A stretch of DNA of 64,000 nt from Planctomycetota bacterium (GTDB lineage Bacteria; Planctomycetota; Planctomycetia; Planctomycetales; Planctomycetaceae): NCBI GenBank assembly GCA_003388505.1, contig QQVO01000073.1, positions 1-64,000 on the forward strand, read 5' to 3'. The notes under the pieces are model-generated. The model was given only the letters and a program-made list of their open reading frames with translations, was not told where the DNA came from and made no database searches. A program made the position numbers and the translations under genes. The stretch's first letter is position 1. Every line of letters begins with the position of its first letter. This document shows positions 35,344 to 44,834 of the stretch, piece after piece.

Positions 35344-36899
35344 TCGCGAGGACGCTGGCGTTGCTGCACCGGGCGCTCCGCGTCGATGCACGCATGCTGC
35401 GGACTCATCTGTTTCGGGCCGCATTGGTCGGGATTGTCATCTTCGCTTTGTCCGACGCGCAGAACTCGTGGGCGGGGGCGCCCGGTCTCGAATTCTTCTC
35501 GTGGCTGCAGTTCTACAATTTCTGGTTCATCACGTTCGCCGGAGCGACGTTCTTCCCCACCTGCGTCACGGAGGAGAAGGAGGAACTCACGCTCGGCTTG
35601 CTCAAGCTGGCCGGCGTCAATCCGCTGTCCCTTCTGCTCGGAAAATGGACGCCGCGCCTCCTGGGCGCAGTCTTGCTGCTCAGCGTGCAGTTCCCCTTCA
35701 TGCTGCTCGCCATCACACTGGGCGGCGTGCTGATGCACCAGGCCGTCGCGTCGTACTGCGCGCTGGCGGCCCATCTGCTGCTGGTCGGCGCCATCGGCCT
35801 CTTTGCGTCTGTCGTCTGCAGGAAATCGACAGGCGCCTGCCTGCTGGCCGGCACTCTGCTGGCGGGGCTGATCCTGGGCCCCTACATCGCCATCGGCGTC
35901 GCGGAAGTGCTGGCCAATGCCGGGATTCTCTCCGATTCGACCGCGGCACTCATCGCCGCAGCCTGCGGATGGGTGCTCAACACTTCGGCGATATTGCGAA
36001 TCGACGCGATCATGGCGACCGGGTTCAACGAGTCGCCGCTCAGCCCGCAGGTGATCGCCAACCTTGTCGTCTCGGTCGCACTGTTCGCCGCATCCTGGGC
36101 GTTGTTCGGTCCCTGCACACGGAACGAACTCGCCTCGGTGGCGGCCGGCGGAGGCTGGTGGTCCCGTCTGATTCGCGTCGGCCGGGGCCGGCCATGGTCG
36201 ATGGCGATCCCCTGGAAAGAGTTCTCCCTCACCTGCGGCGGCGCGCCGGTCATCGTCCTCAAGGGCGTTGCCTATGCGGCACTGATCGCCGCGATCACGA
36301 CGTACAGCGCACTGGCGATGTACGGCTACAGCAACCCGGACCTCTCCGAGATGTTGGCCGCGATCATGCTGACAACAATGCTGGTCGTGCTGTTCGTGGA
36401 GGCGGCCGTGATCGCCGCGAGAATCTATCGCTCTGAAATCAGGGACCAGACGTGGCCCGGGCTGATTCTGCTGCCCCGCACGCTCCCGGAAACCGCCTAC
36501 GCCAAACTGGCGGGCAGCCTGCTGACTCTCGCACCGGCGACGGCCTTGTTGCTGACCGGGTTCATCATCGAACCTGAATACCTCGAGGAGTTTCTGGAGC
36601 ACGTCATTTTCGACGAGGCAATCCTCGGATTCGGCTATTTCATGTGCCAGATCGTGTTGTTTCTGCACCTGACGACGCTGCTGTCGATCCTGTGGACCTG
36701 GGCCGCATGGCCCGTGTCGATCTTCTTCGCGGGATTTATCGTGATCATGGGCAACGCGCTCGTGGGGAGCTGTTGCACTCTCAGCGGGCCCGTCGATGAC
36801 GAAGCGATTTTCTTCGTCGGCAGCGTTTGCAGCAGCGTTCTGATCGTGATCGTTCACTTGTGGATCGGACAACAGCTTTCGAGACTGGCGGCCGCTTGA
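35340..36899 (+). CDS. ABC-2 transporter permease 1
   Basis: 519-residue polytopic membrane protein with about twelve hydrophobic segments. GTG 35340 overlaps the ATPase stop by 4 nt. It shares the motif TCVTEEKEELTLGLL with the next gene, TCVTEEKEEQTLGLL, at the same place, so the two are paralogues and probably form a heterodimer. The gene order (exported protein, ATPase, permease, permease) suggests a dedicated exporter with an unknown substrate. Confidence 0.9.
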   Translation: MIARTLALLHRALRVDARMLRTHLFRAALVGIVIFALSDAQNSWAGAPGLEFFSWLQFYNFWFITFAGATFFPTCVTEEKEELTLGLLKLAGVNPLSLLLGKWTPRLLGAVLLLSVQFPFMLLAITLGGVLMHQAVASYCALAAHLLLVGAIGLFASVVCRKSTGACLLAGTLLAGLILGPYIAIGVAEVLANAGILSDSTAALIAAACGWVLNTSAILRIDAIMATGFNESPLSPQVIANLVVSVALFAASWALFGPCTRNELASVAAGGGWWSRLIRVGRGRPWSMAIPWKEFSLTCGGAPVIVLKGVAYAALIAAITTYSALAMYGYSNPDLSEMLAAIMLTTMLVVLFVEAAVIAARIYRSEIRDQTWPGLILLPRTLPETAYAKLAGSLLTLAPATALLLTGFIIEPEYLEEFLEHVIFDEAILGFGYFMCQIVLFLHLTTLLSILWTWAAWPVSIFFAGFIVIMGNALVGSCCTLSGPVDDEAIFFVGSVCSSVLIVIVHLWIGQQLSRLAAA

Positions 36900-36968
36900 C
36901 GACGTCGCGACGACAATCGCAACGAGCGGCACCAGGCGAATCCCTCAACCCGACAACTGGCAAGACGC

Positions 36969-38555
36969 ATGCTTGCGAAGTCATTCGTCCTGATGAACCG
37001 CAGCTTGCGGATCGACGACAAGCTGCTGCGGCTGCATCTGCTCCGGTTGGGAATTGTCGCAATCGTCGGGTTCTGTCTGTTTCTGGCGCACGTCAGTTCG
37101 GCGGTCGTCGGAGCGGCCGGCCTCAACTTCTTCTCGCAGATTATCTGGACCACGCTGCTGTTCTCGACGCTCGCCGGGGCCACGCTCTTTGCCACCTGCG
37201 TGACGGAAGAGAAAGAGGAGCAGACGCTGGGACTGCTCACGCTGGCCAACATCCGCCCGCTCGCGTTGATTTTCGGCAAGTTCGTCCCGCGTCTGGTGAC
37301 GGCGCTGATGATCATCACCGTCGTCTTTCCCTTCACGCTGCTCGCCATCACGCTGGGGGGCGTGACCTGGTCGCAAGTGTGGGCGGCCTATTGGATGCTC
37401 TTCGCCCATGTGGTCTTCATGGGCAGCGTGGGCTTGTTCTTTTCCGTCGTCTGCCGCAACTCCGGCTGGGCGATCACCTTCAGCGTGCTGGCCCTGCTGG
37501 CGTTCTTTGCTATCCCGCCGCTGGCTTCGTCGTTCCTTTCAACGGCGGTCAGCAACGGTTTCACCAGCGCCGCCCCGATCCGCGACGCCGCCGGCTGGAT
37601 GCGGGACGCCTCGGCCTTCGTCCGGACGAACGAAATCCTTTCCACCGGCTTCAACGAGGGCGCCTTCGGAACCCAGGTCGTCTCCAACCTGTCCGCCGCA
37701 GGAGTCATCTGCCTGTTGAGCTGGCTGTTGTTTCTGCCGTTCAACAAAGGTCTCGAAGCCTCCGTGGAGCAGGTCTCGGTGCTGGATCGCGGCATCCGTT
37801 TCAATAAACAGTCCCGCCGCGCGTGGCGGCAGGCGATCATCTGGAAAGACTTCTACCAGGTCGCGGGCGGGCCGACCTGGTGGGCGATCCGCGTTGCCGC
37901 GTTATTGCCCATTGCAATGGTCACCGGATTCACGGCGAACGATTTCGCTTTAGACTGGGATCTGCTCGAAGCGACCGGCGTAGCGCTGATGGGCTTGACG
38001 CTCTTCGGCGCCTTTCCGGTTGAATCCACGATCATCGCAGCGCGTCTGTATCGACGCGAGATTAAAGAGGGCACCTGGCCCATCCTGGCAGGACTGCCGC
38101 TTTCGATCGCACACATTTCCTACGCGAAAGCGGCGGGGGGACTGCTCGGTTTGGTCCCGGCGGCCGCTCTGTTCGTATTCGGGGGCGCACTGGCTCCGAG
38201 TCGCGTCGCCGATTGGCTGATCGGATCCGCCGGCGAAGGCCCCGCGCTGATCGTCGCGGTCGGATACTACCTCGTGCTGTTCGCCATCTTCCTGCACCTG
38301 ACGACGCTGTTCTCGATCCTGGTCAACGCCTGGGCCGGGGTCCTCCTCGCCCTGCTGACTTTCTGGCTCGGAGGCTGCTTCATGGGCCCCATCATGTTTC
38401 TGCCGATGATGATCATCAGTTCTTCGACCGCCGGCATGGAGGACGTCGCGGCCATCATCATTATGCTGGTGTACGGCACGGCGATTCTCGGAATCTGCTT
38501 CGGGCTGCAGGCTCTCATTGCGCAGCAACTGCGCTCGATCGCGGGCCGTGGTTGA
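36969..38555 (+). CDS. ABC-2 transporter permease 2
   Basis: 528-residue polytopic membrane protein, paralogue of the preceding permease over most of its length: the N-terminal RLHLLRLGIVAIVGF region, TCVTEEKEEQTLGLL, LLAITLGGVTWSQVWAAYW and the C-terminal LHLTTLFSILVNAWAG all have counterparts there. It lies 69 nt downstream and is the last gene of the operon; a small hairpin (AGCCTT/AAGGCT) overlaps its stop codon. Confidence 0.9.
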   Translation: MLAKSFVLMNRSLRIDDKLLRLHLLRLGIVAIVGFCLFLAHVSSAVVGAAGLNFFSQIIWTTLLFSTLAGATLFATCVTEEKEEQTLGLLTLANIRPLALIFGKFVPRLVTALMIITVVFPFTLLAITLGGVTWSQVWAAYWMLFAHVVFMGSVGLFFSVVCRNSGWAITFSVLALLAFFAIPPLASSFLSTAVSNGFTSAAPIRDAAGWMRDASAFVRTNEILSTGFNEGAFGTQVVSNLSAAGVICLLSWLLFLPFNKGLEASVEQVSVLDRGIRFNKQSRRAWRQAIIWKDFYQVAGGPTWWAIRVAALLPIAMVTGFTANDFALDWDLLEATGVALMGLTLFGAFPVESTIIAARLYRREIKEGTWPILAGLPLSIAHISYAKAAGGLLGLVPAAALFVFGGALAPSRVADWLIGSAGEGPALIVAVGYYLVLFAIFLHLTTLFSILVNAWAGVLLALLTFWLGGCFMGPIMFLPMMIISSSTAGMEDVAAIIIMLVYGTAILGICFGLQALIAQQLRSIAGRG

Positions 38556-38959
38556 GCCTTCCGAAGGCTTTCGCCGCGAAATCGCTACCAGCGGACGAGC
38601 CGGCTCCGGCGACAAAGCAGGCAGAAGCGAACCTCCCTGCAGACTCCCGACAACCGTGAGGCGGGATCGTGGCCCCCGAATCGGTTATTCCGGCCGCAGC
38701 ATGGATGCCGGGCGAAGCGCCGCGTGCGTTGCAGGTGTTGTCCTGTTTTTGCGGTCGCGCAGGAAGTTTTCATTGCCACCGCAGCGCGCGGTACGATACT
38801 ATGAATCCCATCGGGTTCTCTGCGCGCCGTCGTTACGAGACCCGGGAGCAGGAGGCCGGCCAGTCGGCTGTCACGTCCGTGCGATCGTTTCTGAGTCGCG
38901 CGAGGTTCTGTCGAACGAGTTGCCACGTCCCGCGAGGGCTACTGAAAAGGAAACCGCTC
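38556..38959. other. Intergenic region between the ABC operon and the Gly-rich gene
   Basis: 404 nt. It starts with a hairpin and short TTT at the ABC operon end (38555-38572), a weak terminator, and holds a sigma-70-like promoter at 38773-38802. No gene was found in it; a frame continuing upstream of the Gly-rich gene lacks coding character. Confidence 0.5.
38773..38802 (+). promoter_or_regulatory. Promoter of the Gly-rich exported protein
   Basis: TTGCCA (38773-38778), 18-bp spacer, TACTAT (38797-38802). Both hexamers are good. The leader to the start codon is about 150 nt. Confidence 0.55.
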
Positions 38960-39814
38960 ATGCTTCGGCCGCATTCCCTTTCGACCACCATTCAACGCCG
39001 GCTTGCGGGCCCCTTGTGTATCCTGTTGGTCTTTGCCGCTGCCGCGACAGCCGCCTCCCGCGACAAGCGCCCGATCACCAAACCGACCTACGATCCAGAC
39101 GCTCCGCGAGTCGGACTGTTCGAGGGCATCGAACAGGATGCTCTGGAAGTGCAGGTCATCCTGAAGGACGAGACCGGCGGCAACGTGCTGATCGAAAACA
39201 AGACCGACGAAGTGCTGACGGTCGAACTTCCCGAGGCGGTTGTGGGAGTGCAGGTCCTGCCGCAATTCGGCGATGATCTCGGACTCGGAACCGACACCGA
39301 CAGCGGCGGAGGAGGGGGAGGCCAGAACCAGGCCGCAGGCGGCGGATTCGGCGGCGGCGGACTTGGCGGTGGTGGACTCGGCGGCGGAGGGTTTGGCGGA
39401 GGAGGAGGCTTCTTCTCGATTCCCCCGCAACGGAAAGTCCGGGTTCCCGTCAACATGGTCTGTCTCGAGCATGGCAAGAAAGAGCCGCACCCCCGCGTGG
39501 AGTACAAGCTCATCCCGGTCACTGAGTTCTCCGACAATGCCACTCTGCACGAACTGCTGAAACTGGTCGGCACCGGCAAACTCAACCAGCAGGCCGCCCA
39601 GGCCGCGGCGTGGCATCTGGCGAACGACATGAGCTGGGAAGAACTCGCCTCCAAGAAGTATGAGCGGGTCCGCGCAGCCGACACGCCCTATTTCTCCCGG
39701 GCCCAACTCTTCGCTGCACAGAACATCGTCACCGCCTCGAAGCAACTCGCCGAAGCGGAAGAGAACGAGCCGGCCGAACCCCGCAGCGTTCGCGACCGCG
39801 TCTCGAGCCGCTGA
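38960..39814 (+). CDS. Exported protein with glycine-rich linker
   Basis: 284 residues. The start at 38960 follows GAAAAGG and gives a signal peptide (LAGPLCILLVFAAAATAAS). A first beta-rich part includes LEVQVILKDETGGNVLIENKTDEVLTVELP. A glycine-rich stretch of about 40 residues (GGGFGGGGLGGGGLGGGG and similar) then leads to a second part with IPPQRKVRVPVNMVCLEHGKKEPHP and a helical C-terminus with NQQAAQAAAWHLANDMSWEEL. The family is unknown to me. The linker coding DNA is repetitive and may vary in length between strains. Confidence 0.8.
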   Translation: MLRPHSLSTTIQRRLAGPLCILLVFAAAATAASRDKRPITKPTYDPDAPRVGLFEGIEQDALEVQVILKDETGGNVLIENKTDEVLTVELPEAVVGVQVLPQFGDDLGLGTDTDSGGGGGGQNQAAGGGFGGGGLGGGGLGGGGFGGGGGFFSIPPQRKVRVPVNMVCLEHGKKEPHPRVEYKLIPVTEFSDNATLHELLKLVGTGKLNQQAAQAAAWHLANDMSWEELASKKYERVRAADTPYFSRAQLFAAQNIVTASKQLAEAEENEPAEPRSVRDRVSSR

Positions 39815-39846
39815 GAGTGAGCGTCTCGGCGTCAATCGATTCAACC

Positions 39847-39882
39847 AGAGGCCCACGTTTTTCGAGAACGGGGCCTCTTTCT
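39847..39882 (+). terminator. Terminator after the Gly-rich gene
   Basis: AGAGGCCC pairs with GGGCCTCT around a 16-nt loop that can itself pair in part (CGTT/AACG). TTTCTTT follows. It lies 33 nt after the stop codon. Confidence 0.8.
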
Positions 39883-40060
39883 TTGCGCTCAGTCCACGGC
39901 GGAACACCCGCCTCAAAGGGAGCGGATTTCGTGTCCCGCCGGTCGATCGTCGCAGGCCGCAAAGCGCCGCCTGTTTCCGTCTGACCGGAGGCGCGTGTAG
40001 AATGGAGGTAGCCCCAGGTTCTCCCTCCACAAACCGCACCCCGCCCCAACGGCGATTGTC

Positions 40061-43000
40061 ATGATGCGCCGCATTCTTCCCAGCCTGTTGAGTTCCCTGA
40101 TCCTTGCCGGCTTCACGCTGACCGGCGCAAACGCCGACGACGGCCGCAGCGTCGATTTTGTGCAGGAGATCCGCCCGATCTTCGAGCAACATTGCTTCGA
40201 CTGCCACGGGGCCGAAACGCGCGAAGCCGGGCTCCGGCTCGATCGCAGCGTCGACGCGCTGGCGGGGGGCGATTCCGGCAAAGTCATTGTGCCCGACAAG
40301 CCCGATGAGAGCCGGCTGCTCCAACTGGTCTCCGGCGACGATCCCGAAAAGGTAATGCCGCCCGACAGCGAGGGACTGCCTGAAGAGCAGGTGGAACTGC
40401 TCCGGCGTTGGATCGAACAGGGCGCGGACTGGCCGGCCTCGGCCGACGCCGCGGCGACGGAGAGTTCGCACTGGGCGTTCCAACCGATCACACGACACGA
40501 TCCACCGGAGGTTGATGGCGAACTGGCCAACAATGCGATCGACGCATTCGTCCAGTCACGCCTCGCCGCCGAGGGGATCGAGCCGTCGCCGGAAGCCGAT
40601 CGTCCGACGCTGATCAAACGGCTCTATTACGACCTGCTCGGCCTCCCGCCCTCCCCGGACGCCGTGGACCGATTCCTCCCCGATCACTCGCCCACCGCGT
40701 ATGAGGACTTGGTCGACGAACTGCTCGCCTCGGAGCATTTCGGCGAACGCTGGGGACGGCATTGGCTCGACATCGCCCGCTACGCCGACTCGGACGGCTA
40801 CGAGAAGGACAATCCCCGCTACAACGCCTGGAAGTATCGCGACTGGGTCATCGACGCCATCAACGACGACCTGCCGTTCGACGAGTTCACGATCCAGCAA
40901 CTCGCGGGCGACCTGCTGCCCGATGCAACGCCCGACATGCTCCTGGCGACCGCCTTCAACCGGCAGACCCTCACCAACACCGAGGGCGGCACCGATCAGG
41001 AGCAATTCCGGGTGGAAGCCGTCTTCGACAGAACGGAAACGCTGGGAACGGTCTGGCTCGGCCTGACCGTCGGCTGCGCGCGGTGCCATACTCATAAGTA
41101 CGACCCGATCTCGCAGCGGGAGTATTACCGGCTTTTCGCCTTCTTCAACAACGGCGACGAAACGACGACGGCGATCGCCTCCGATCAGCAATTGATGGAC
41201 GAGTACCTCGTCAAGAAAGCGGCCTACGACGAACATCTGGCGCAGCTTGTGCAGCCGCTGAACGAGCGCCGCGCGGAACTGGCGGAACAGTTGCCGGAAT
41301 GGGAGGCCGCACAGCAGGCGCGGATCGCCGAGTACAAGGCCAGTCCGCAACAGTTTCACGTGTTGTCACCGGTGATTGTGCAATCGGAAAACGGCGCTGA
41401 GCTGACGACACAGGACGACGGTTCCGTCCTCGCCGGCGGAGAAAGACCGGTCCGGGATGTCTATGTCATGCAGGCGGACTTCGATCCGTCGGCGGTGACC
41501 GGCATCCGGCTGGAGGCTCTTGCGGATGACGCGCTCCCCTCGAAGGGCCCCGGACGGGCCGATCACGGGAATTTCGTTCTCAGCGAAATCACCGCCTCCG
41601 TCAGCGATCCGTCGAACCCCGATGCCGCGCCGACTGCGCTCACGTTCTCAGCAGCGCGGGCCGATCATTCGCAGAACGACTTCGACGCCCCCAAAGCGAT
41701 CGACGGAGTGGAAGACAACACCGGCTGGGCCGTTGCGCCGCAGTTCGGTAAAGACCACTTCGCGATCTTCTCCCTGTCCGAAGAATGCCTCTCGCAACTG
41801 GCGGCGCTCCCAGGCTCGCTGCGGTTGACCGTCCGGCTGAGCCAGCAATACGAGGCTTCGCCGCACACAATCGGCAAGTTCCGGCTGTCGGCCGTCACCG
41901 GACTGGACCCGGAATCACTCGGGCTGCCGGAGAACATCCGCGACATCCTGGCGGTCGCAACCGCCGAACGCACGGGCGAACAGACGACCGCTCTGCTCGA
42001 TTACTACGCCGGGCTGGATGAGACCTACCGGACGCTCAAAGCCAGGGTGGACGAATTCCAGAAAACCGAGCCCTTCAAACCGGAGATGGTCGTGCGGGTC
42101 ATCAAAGAGCGCATAGAGAATCCCCGCGAGACACGGATGTTCAAGCGGGGCGAGTTCCTCGATCCGCTCGATCCGGTCCAGCCGGGCACGCTCGACGTTC
42201 TCAACCCGCTGACCACCCCGGATGGTCTGCCACCGAATCGTCTGGACCTGGCGCGGTGGCTCGTCTCAGGCGAAAATCCTCTCACGCCCCGTGTGACGGT
42301 CAATCAATACTGGCAACATCTGTTCGGCCGCGGGCTGGTGAAGACCTCCAACGACTTCGGCACGCGCGGCGAAGAACCGACGCATCCCGAACTGCTCGAC
42401 TGGCTGGCTGACGAGTTCATTCGCCTGGAATGGAGCCGCAAGGAGATCATCAAGACCATCGTCATGTCGCATACGTACCGGCAGTCGTCGCGGTTCCGGC
42501 CGGAGTTGGCAGAAGTTGATCCGGAGAACCGTCTGCTCGCGCGGCAGAACCGGGTCCGCGTGGAGGCGGAGATTGTGCGCGACCTGCACCTGGCCGCTGC
42601 GGGACTGCTCGACCGTCGCATCGGCGGCCCGAGCGTCTTTCCGCCGCTGCCGCCCGGCATTGCCGAACTCAGTTACGCGAACAACTTCAAGTGGGGCAAC
42701 AGCGAATGGAACACCCGTCCCGACCGGCCAAGCGGCGTCGCGCCGAAGGACGACGTCTATCGCCGGGGGATGTACACCTTCTTCAAACGCACCGCCCCGC
42801 ATCCCAATCTAACCACGTTCGACTGCCCCGATGCCAACCTCACCGCCGTCGAGCGGAGCACGTCCAACACACCGCTGCAAGCGCTGATTACACTCAACAA
42901 CGACGTGTTCGTCGACGCCGCGCGCGGCATGGCCCGGCGCGTGCTGACCGAGGCGGAAGGCGACGACACAGCGCGGATCACCTGGATGCTGCGGTTGGTC

Positions 43001-43207
43001 ACCATCCGCACGCCGTCCGCAGGCGAGGTCGCCGAGTTCACCGGCCTGTTGTCGACCGCCAGAGAGTACTACTCCACCCATCCGGAAGAAGCCGCAAAGT
43101 TCGCCGGCCCCGAGTTGCCCGAGAGCATCGACCTCGTCGAAGCCGCCGCCTGGACCGCGACCGCCCGAATCGTGATGAACCTGGATGAGTTTATCGTCAG
43201 AGACTGA
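40061..43207 (+). CDS. Planctomycete cytochrome-like protein: CxxCH, DUF1549, DUF1553
   Basis: 1048-residue exported protein. A signal peptide (about 1-25, ILPSLLSSLILAGFTLTGANA) is followed by PSCyt1 with CFDCHG (45-50), DUF1549 with GCARCHTHKYDPISQREYY, a middle region with an F5/8-like or carbohydrate-binding fold (about 455-650, ALTFSAARADHSQNDF and TGWAVAPQFGKDHFAIF), and DUF1553 at the C-terminus. Unlike the protein at 16515 it has no LamG segment; the middle region replaces it. The DUF1501 partner follows at 106 nt. Its genomic setting does not show a substrate. Confidence 0.92.
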   Translation: MMRRILPSLLSSLILAGFTLTGANADDGRSVDFVQEIRPIFEQHCFDCHGAETREAGLRLDRSVDALAGGDSGKVIVPDKPDESRLLQLVSGDDPEKVMPPDSEGLPEEQVELLRRWIEQGADWPASADAAATESSHWAFQPITRHDPPEVDGELANNAIDAFVQSRLAAEGIEPSPEADRPTLIKRLYYDLLGLPPSPDAVDRFLPDHSPTAYEDLVDELLASEHFGERWGRHWLDIARYADSDGYEKDNPRYNAWKYRDWVIDAINDDLPFDEFTIQQLAGDLLPDATPDMLLATAFNRQTLTNTEGGTDQEQFRVEAVFDRTETLGTVWLGLTVGCARCHTHKYDPISQREYYRLFAFFNNGDETTTAIASDQQLMDEYLVKKAAYDEHLAQLVQPLNERRAELAEQLPEWEAAQQARIAEYKASPQQFHVLSPVIVQSENGAELTTQDDGSVLAGGERPVRDVYVMQADFDPSAVTGIRLEALADDALPSKGPGRADHGNFVLSEITASVSDPSNPDAAPTALTFSAARADHSQNDFDAPKAIDGVEDNTGWAVAPQFGKDHFAIFSLSEECLSQLAALPGSLRLTVRLSQQYEASPHTIGKFRLSAVTGLDPESLGLPENIRDILAVATAERTGEQTTALLDYYAGLDETYRTLKARVDEFQKTEPFKPEMVVRVIKERIENPRETRMFKRGEFLDPLDPVQPGTLDVLNPLTTPDGLPPNRLDLARWLVSGENPLTPRVTVNQYWQHLFGRGLVKTSNDFGTRGEEPTHPELLDWLADEFIRLEWSRKEIIKTIVMSHTYRQSSRFRPELAEVDPENRLLARQNRVRVEAEIVRDLHLAAAGLLDRRIGGPSVFPPLPPGIAELSYANNFKWGNSEWNTRPDRPSGVAPKDDVYRRGMYTFFKRTAPHPNLTTFDCPDANLTAVERSTSNTPLQALITLNNDVFVDAARGMARRVLTEAEGDDTARITWMLRLVTIRTPSAGEVAEFTGLLSTAREYYSTHPEEAAKFAGPELPESIDLVEAAAWTATARIVMNLDEFIVRD

Positions 43208-43216
43208 ATCACCCCC

Positions 43217-43246
43217 GGCGAGCCGCGCGGCGTCAGCCCGCGGATG
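43217..43246 (+). repeat. GGCGAGC-type intergenic hairpin repeat, copy 2
   Basis: 30 nt, differing from the copy at 2167-2196 only at positions 8 and 26. These two bases face each other in the stem (CCGCG/CGCGG here, CGGCG/CGCCG there), so the pairing is kept. The loop CGTCAG is the same. Confidence 0.6.
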
Positions 43247-43313
43247 CCACCGATCAACCCGAGTCACCGTTCATGCCTGAACCGGCACTCTAGGCCGATT
43301 ACGAGACAAACAG

Positions 43314-44825
43314 ATGGCTATCTCACTCAACCCCGATCTCCTCTCTCAGCGCCTCGACACAACCCGCCGCGACTTCCTCCTCAACGGCGCCGGCGGCATC
43401 GGCATGATGGGACTCGGCGCACTGCTCGCTCAAGATGGATTGGTGTCGGCAGCGGAAGGGACCGGCGTCGAATCGGCCAACCCGCTCGCCCCCAAGCCTT
43501 CCCATTATCCGGGGAAGGCGAAGTCATGCATCTTCATCTTCTTTGAGGGGGCGCCGAGCCAGCTTGACCTGTTCGACCCCAAGCCGAAGCTGACCGAACT
43601 GCACAAGCAGCCGTTGCCGCAATCGTTCATCGAGGGCGTGCGGTTCGCCTTCCTCAAGCCCGACACCGCCACGCTCATGGCGCCGCTGGCCCGCACGTGG
43701 CATCGTTACGGCGAGTGCGGGATGGAAATGTCCGACCTGCTGCCCCACATCGGCAGCATGGCCGACGACATCTGCCTGATCCGGTCGATGAATTCGACGC
43801 AGTTTAACCACCACCCGGGCCAACTCGTGATGCAGTGCGGCCGGCCGCACTTCGGCCTGCCCGTGATGGGCGCCTGGCTCACCTACGGGCTGGGGAGCGA
43901 GTCGCAGAACCTGCCCGGTTACGTGGTGCTCACCGCCGGACGCGGCAACTCCGGCGGCGCGACGATCTGGACCAGCGGGTTTCTGCCCAGCAGCTATGCA
44001 GGCGTTCTCTTCCGCGGTCAGGGCGAACCGGTCCTCAACCTGGAAAACCCGGACGGTCTCCCGGCCGAACTGCAGCGCGAAGGGCTCGACGTCCTCAGGG
44101 ACGTGAATACCGGCCGGCTGCAGGCGGTCGGCGACCCCGAAATCGCCGCCCGCATCGCGAGCTACGAACTCGCCTTCCGCATGCAGACCTCCGCGCCGGA
44201 ACTGATCGACCTCTCCGGCGAGACGAAGTCCACCCTCGAGATGTACGGCGTCGAACGGGAGACGCCCGAGGGGGGCGGCCGCGGCAGCGGCGGGAGCAAC
44301 ACCTATTCGCAGTTTGCGAGAAACTGCCTGCTGGCCCGCCGCATGGTGGAGCGCGGCGTGCGGTTCATCAACATCATTCATGCCTCATGGGACCACCACT
44401 CGAACCTCGACAACGAACTTCCCTGGAACGCCGCCATGGCCGATCAGCCGATCGCCGCGCTCATTGCCGATCTCAAGCAGCGGGGCCTGTTGGACGAGAC
44501 GATGGTCGTCTGGGGCAGCGAGTTCGGCCGCACGCCGCTGGGGGAGAACCGCAACGCCGACGGATCAGTCACCGGCCGCGACCATCACCCGTACGCCTTC
44601 AGCATGTTCCTGGCCGGCGGCGGAATCAAAGGCGGGCAGGTGTACGGAGCGAGCGACGAGTTCGGCTGGGGCGTGGCGGAGAACCCCGTGCCCCCGGCCG
44701 ACCTGCACGCGACCATGCTGCACCTGTTCGGGATGGACCACCTGAAGCTGACCTACCGCTATCAGGGCCGCGACTTCCGCCTGACAGACGTCGCCGGAAA
44801 CGTCGTCGAACCGCTGCTGGCGTAA
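43314..44825 (+). CDS. DUF1501 protein, Tat-exported
   Basis: 503-residue DUF1501 protein. A twin-arginine signal (TTRRDFLLNGAGGIGMMGL) is followed by family motifs IFIFFEGAPSQLDLFDPKP, LIRSMNSTQFNHHPG, WGSEFGRTPLG and TGRDHHPYAFSMFLAGG. It carries a glycine-rich loop (EGGGRGSGGSNTY) not seen in the other two copies in the window. Partner of the upstream CxxCH/DUF1553 protein and probably periplasmic. Confidence 0.92.
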   Translation: MAISLNPDLLSQRLDTTRRDFLLNGAGGIGMMGLGALLAQDGLVSAAEGTGVESANPLAPKPSHYPGKAKSCIFIFFEGAPSQLDLFDPKPKLTELHKQPLPQSFIEGVRFAFLKPDTATLMAPLARTWHRYGECGMEMSDLLPHIGSMADDICLIRSMNSTQFNHHPGQLVMQCGRPHFGLPVMGAWLTYGLGSESQNLPGYVVLTAGRGNSGGATIWTSGFLPSSYAGVLFRGQGEPVLNLENPDGLPAELQREGLDVLRDVNTGRLQAVGDPEIAARIASYELAFRMQTSAPELIDLSGETKSTLEMYGVERETPEGGGRGSGGSNTYSQFARNCLLARRMVERGVRFINIIHASWDHHSNLDNELPWNAAMADQPIAALIADLKQRGLLDETMVVWGSEFGRTPLGENRNADGSVTGRDHHPYAFSMFLAGGGIKGGQVYGASDEFGWGVAENPVPPADLHATMLHLFGMDHLKLTYRYQGRDFRLTDVAGNVVEPLLA

Positions 44826-44834
44826 CCGCGGCGC

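Noticed and set aside
32205-36932. Three long minus-strand frames in the ABC operon (32205-33752, 33844-35424, 35223-36932)
   Set aside because: They are antisense to the ABC transporter genes, whose motifs are unambiguous; their composition is rich in Arg, Gln and His as for antisense translations.
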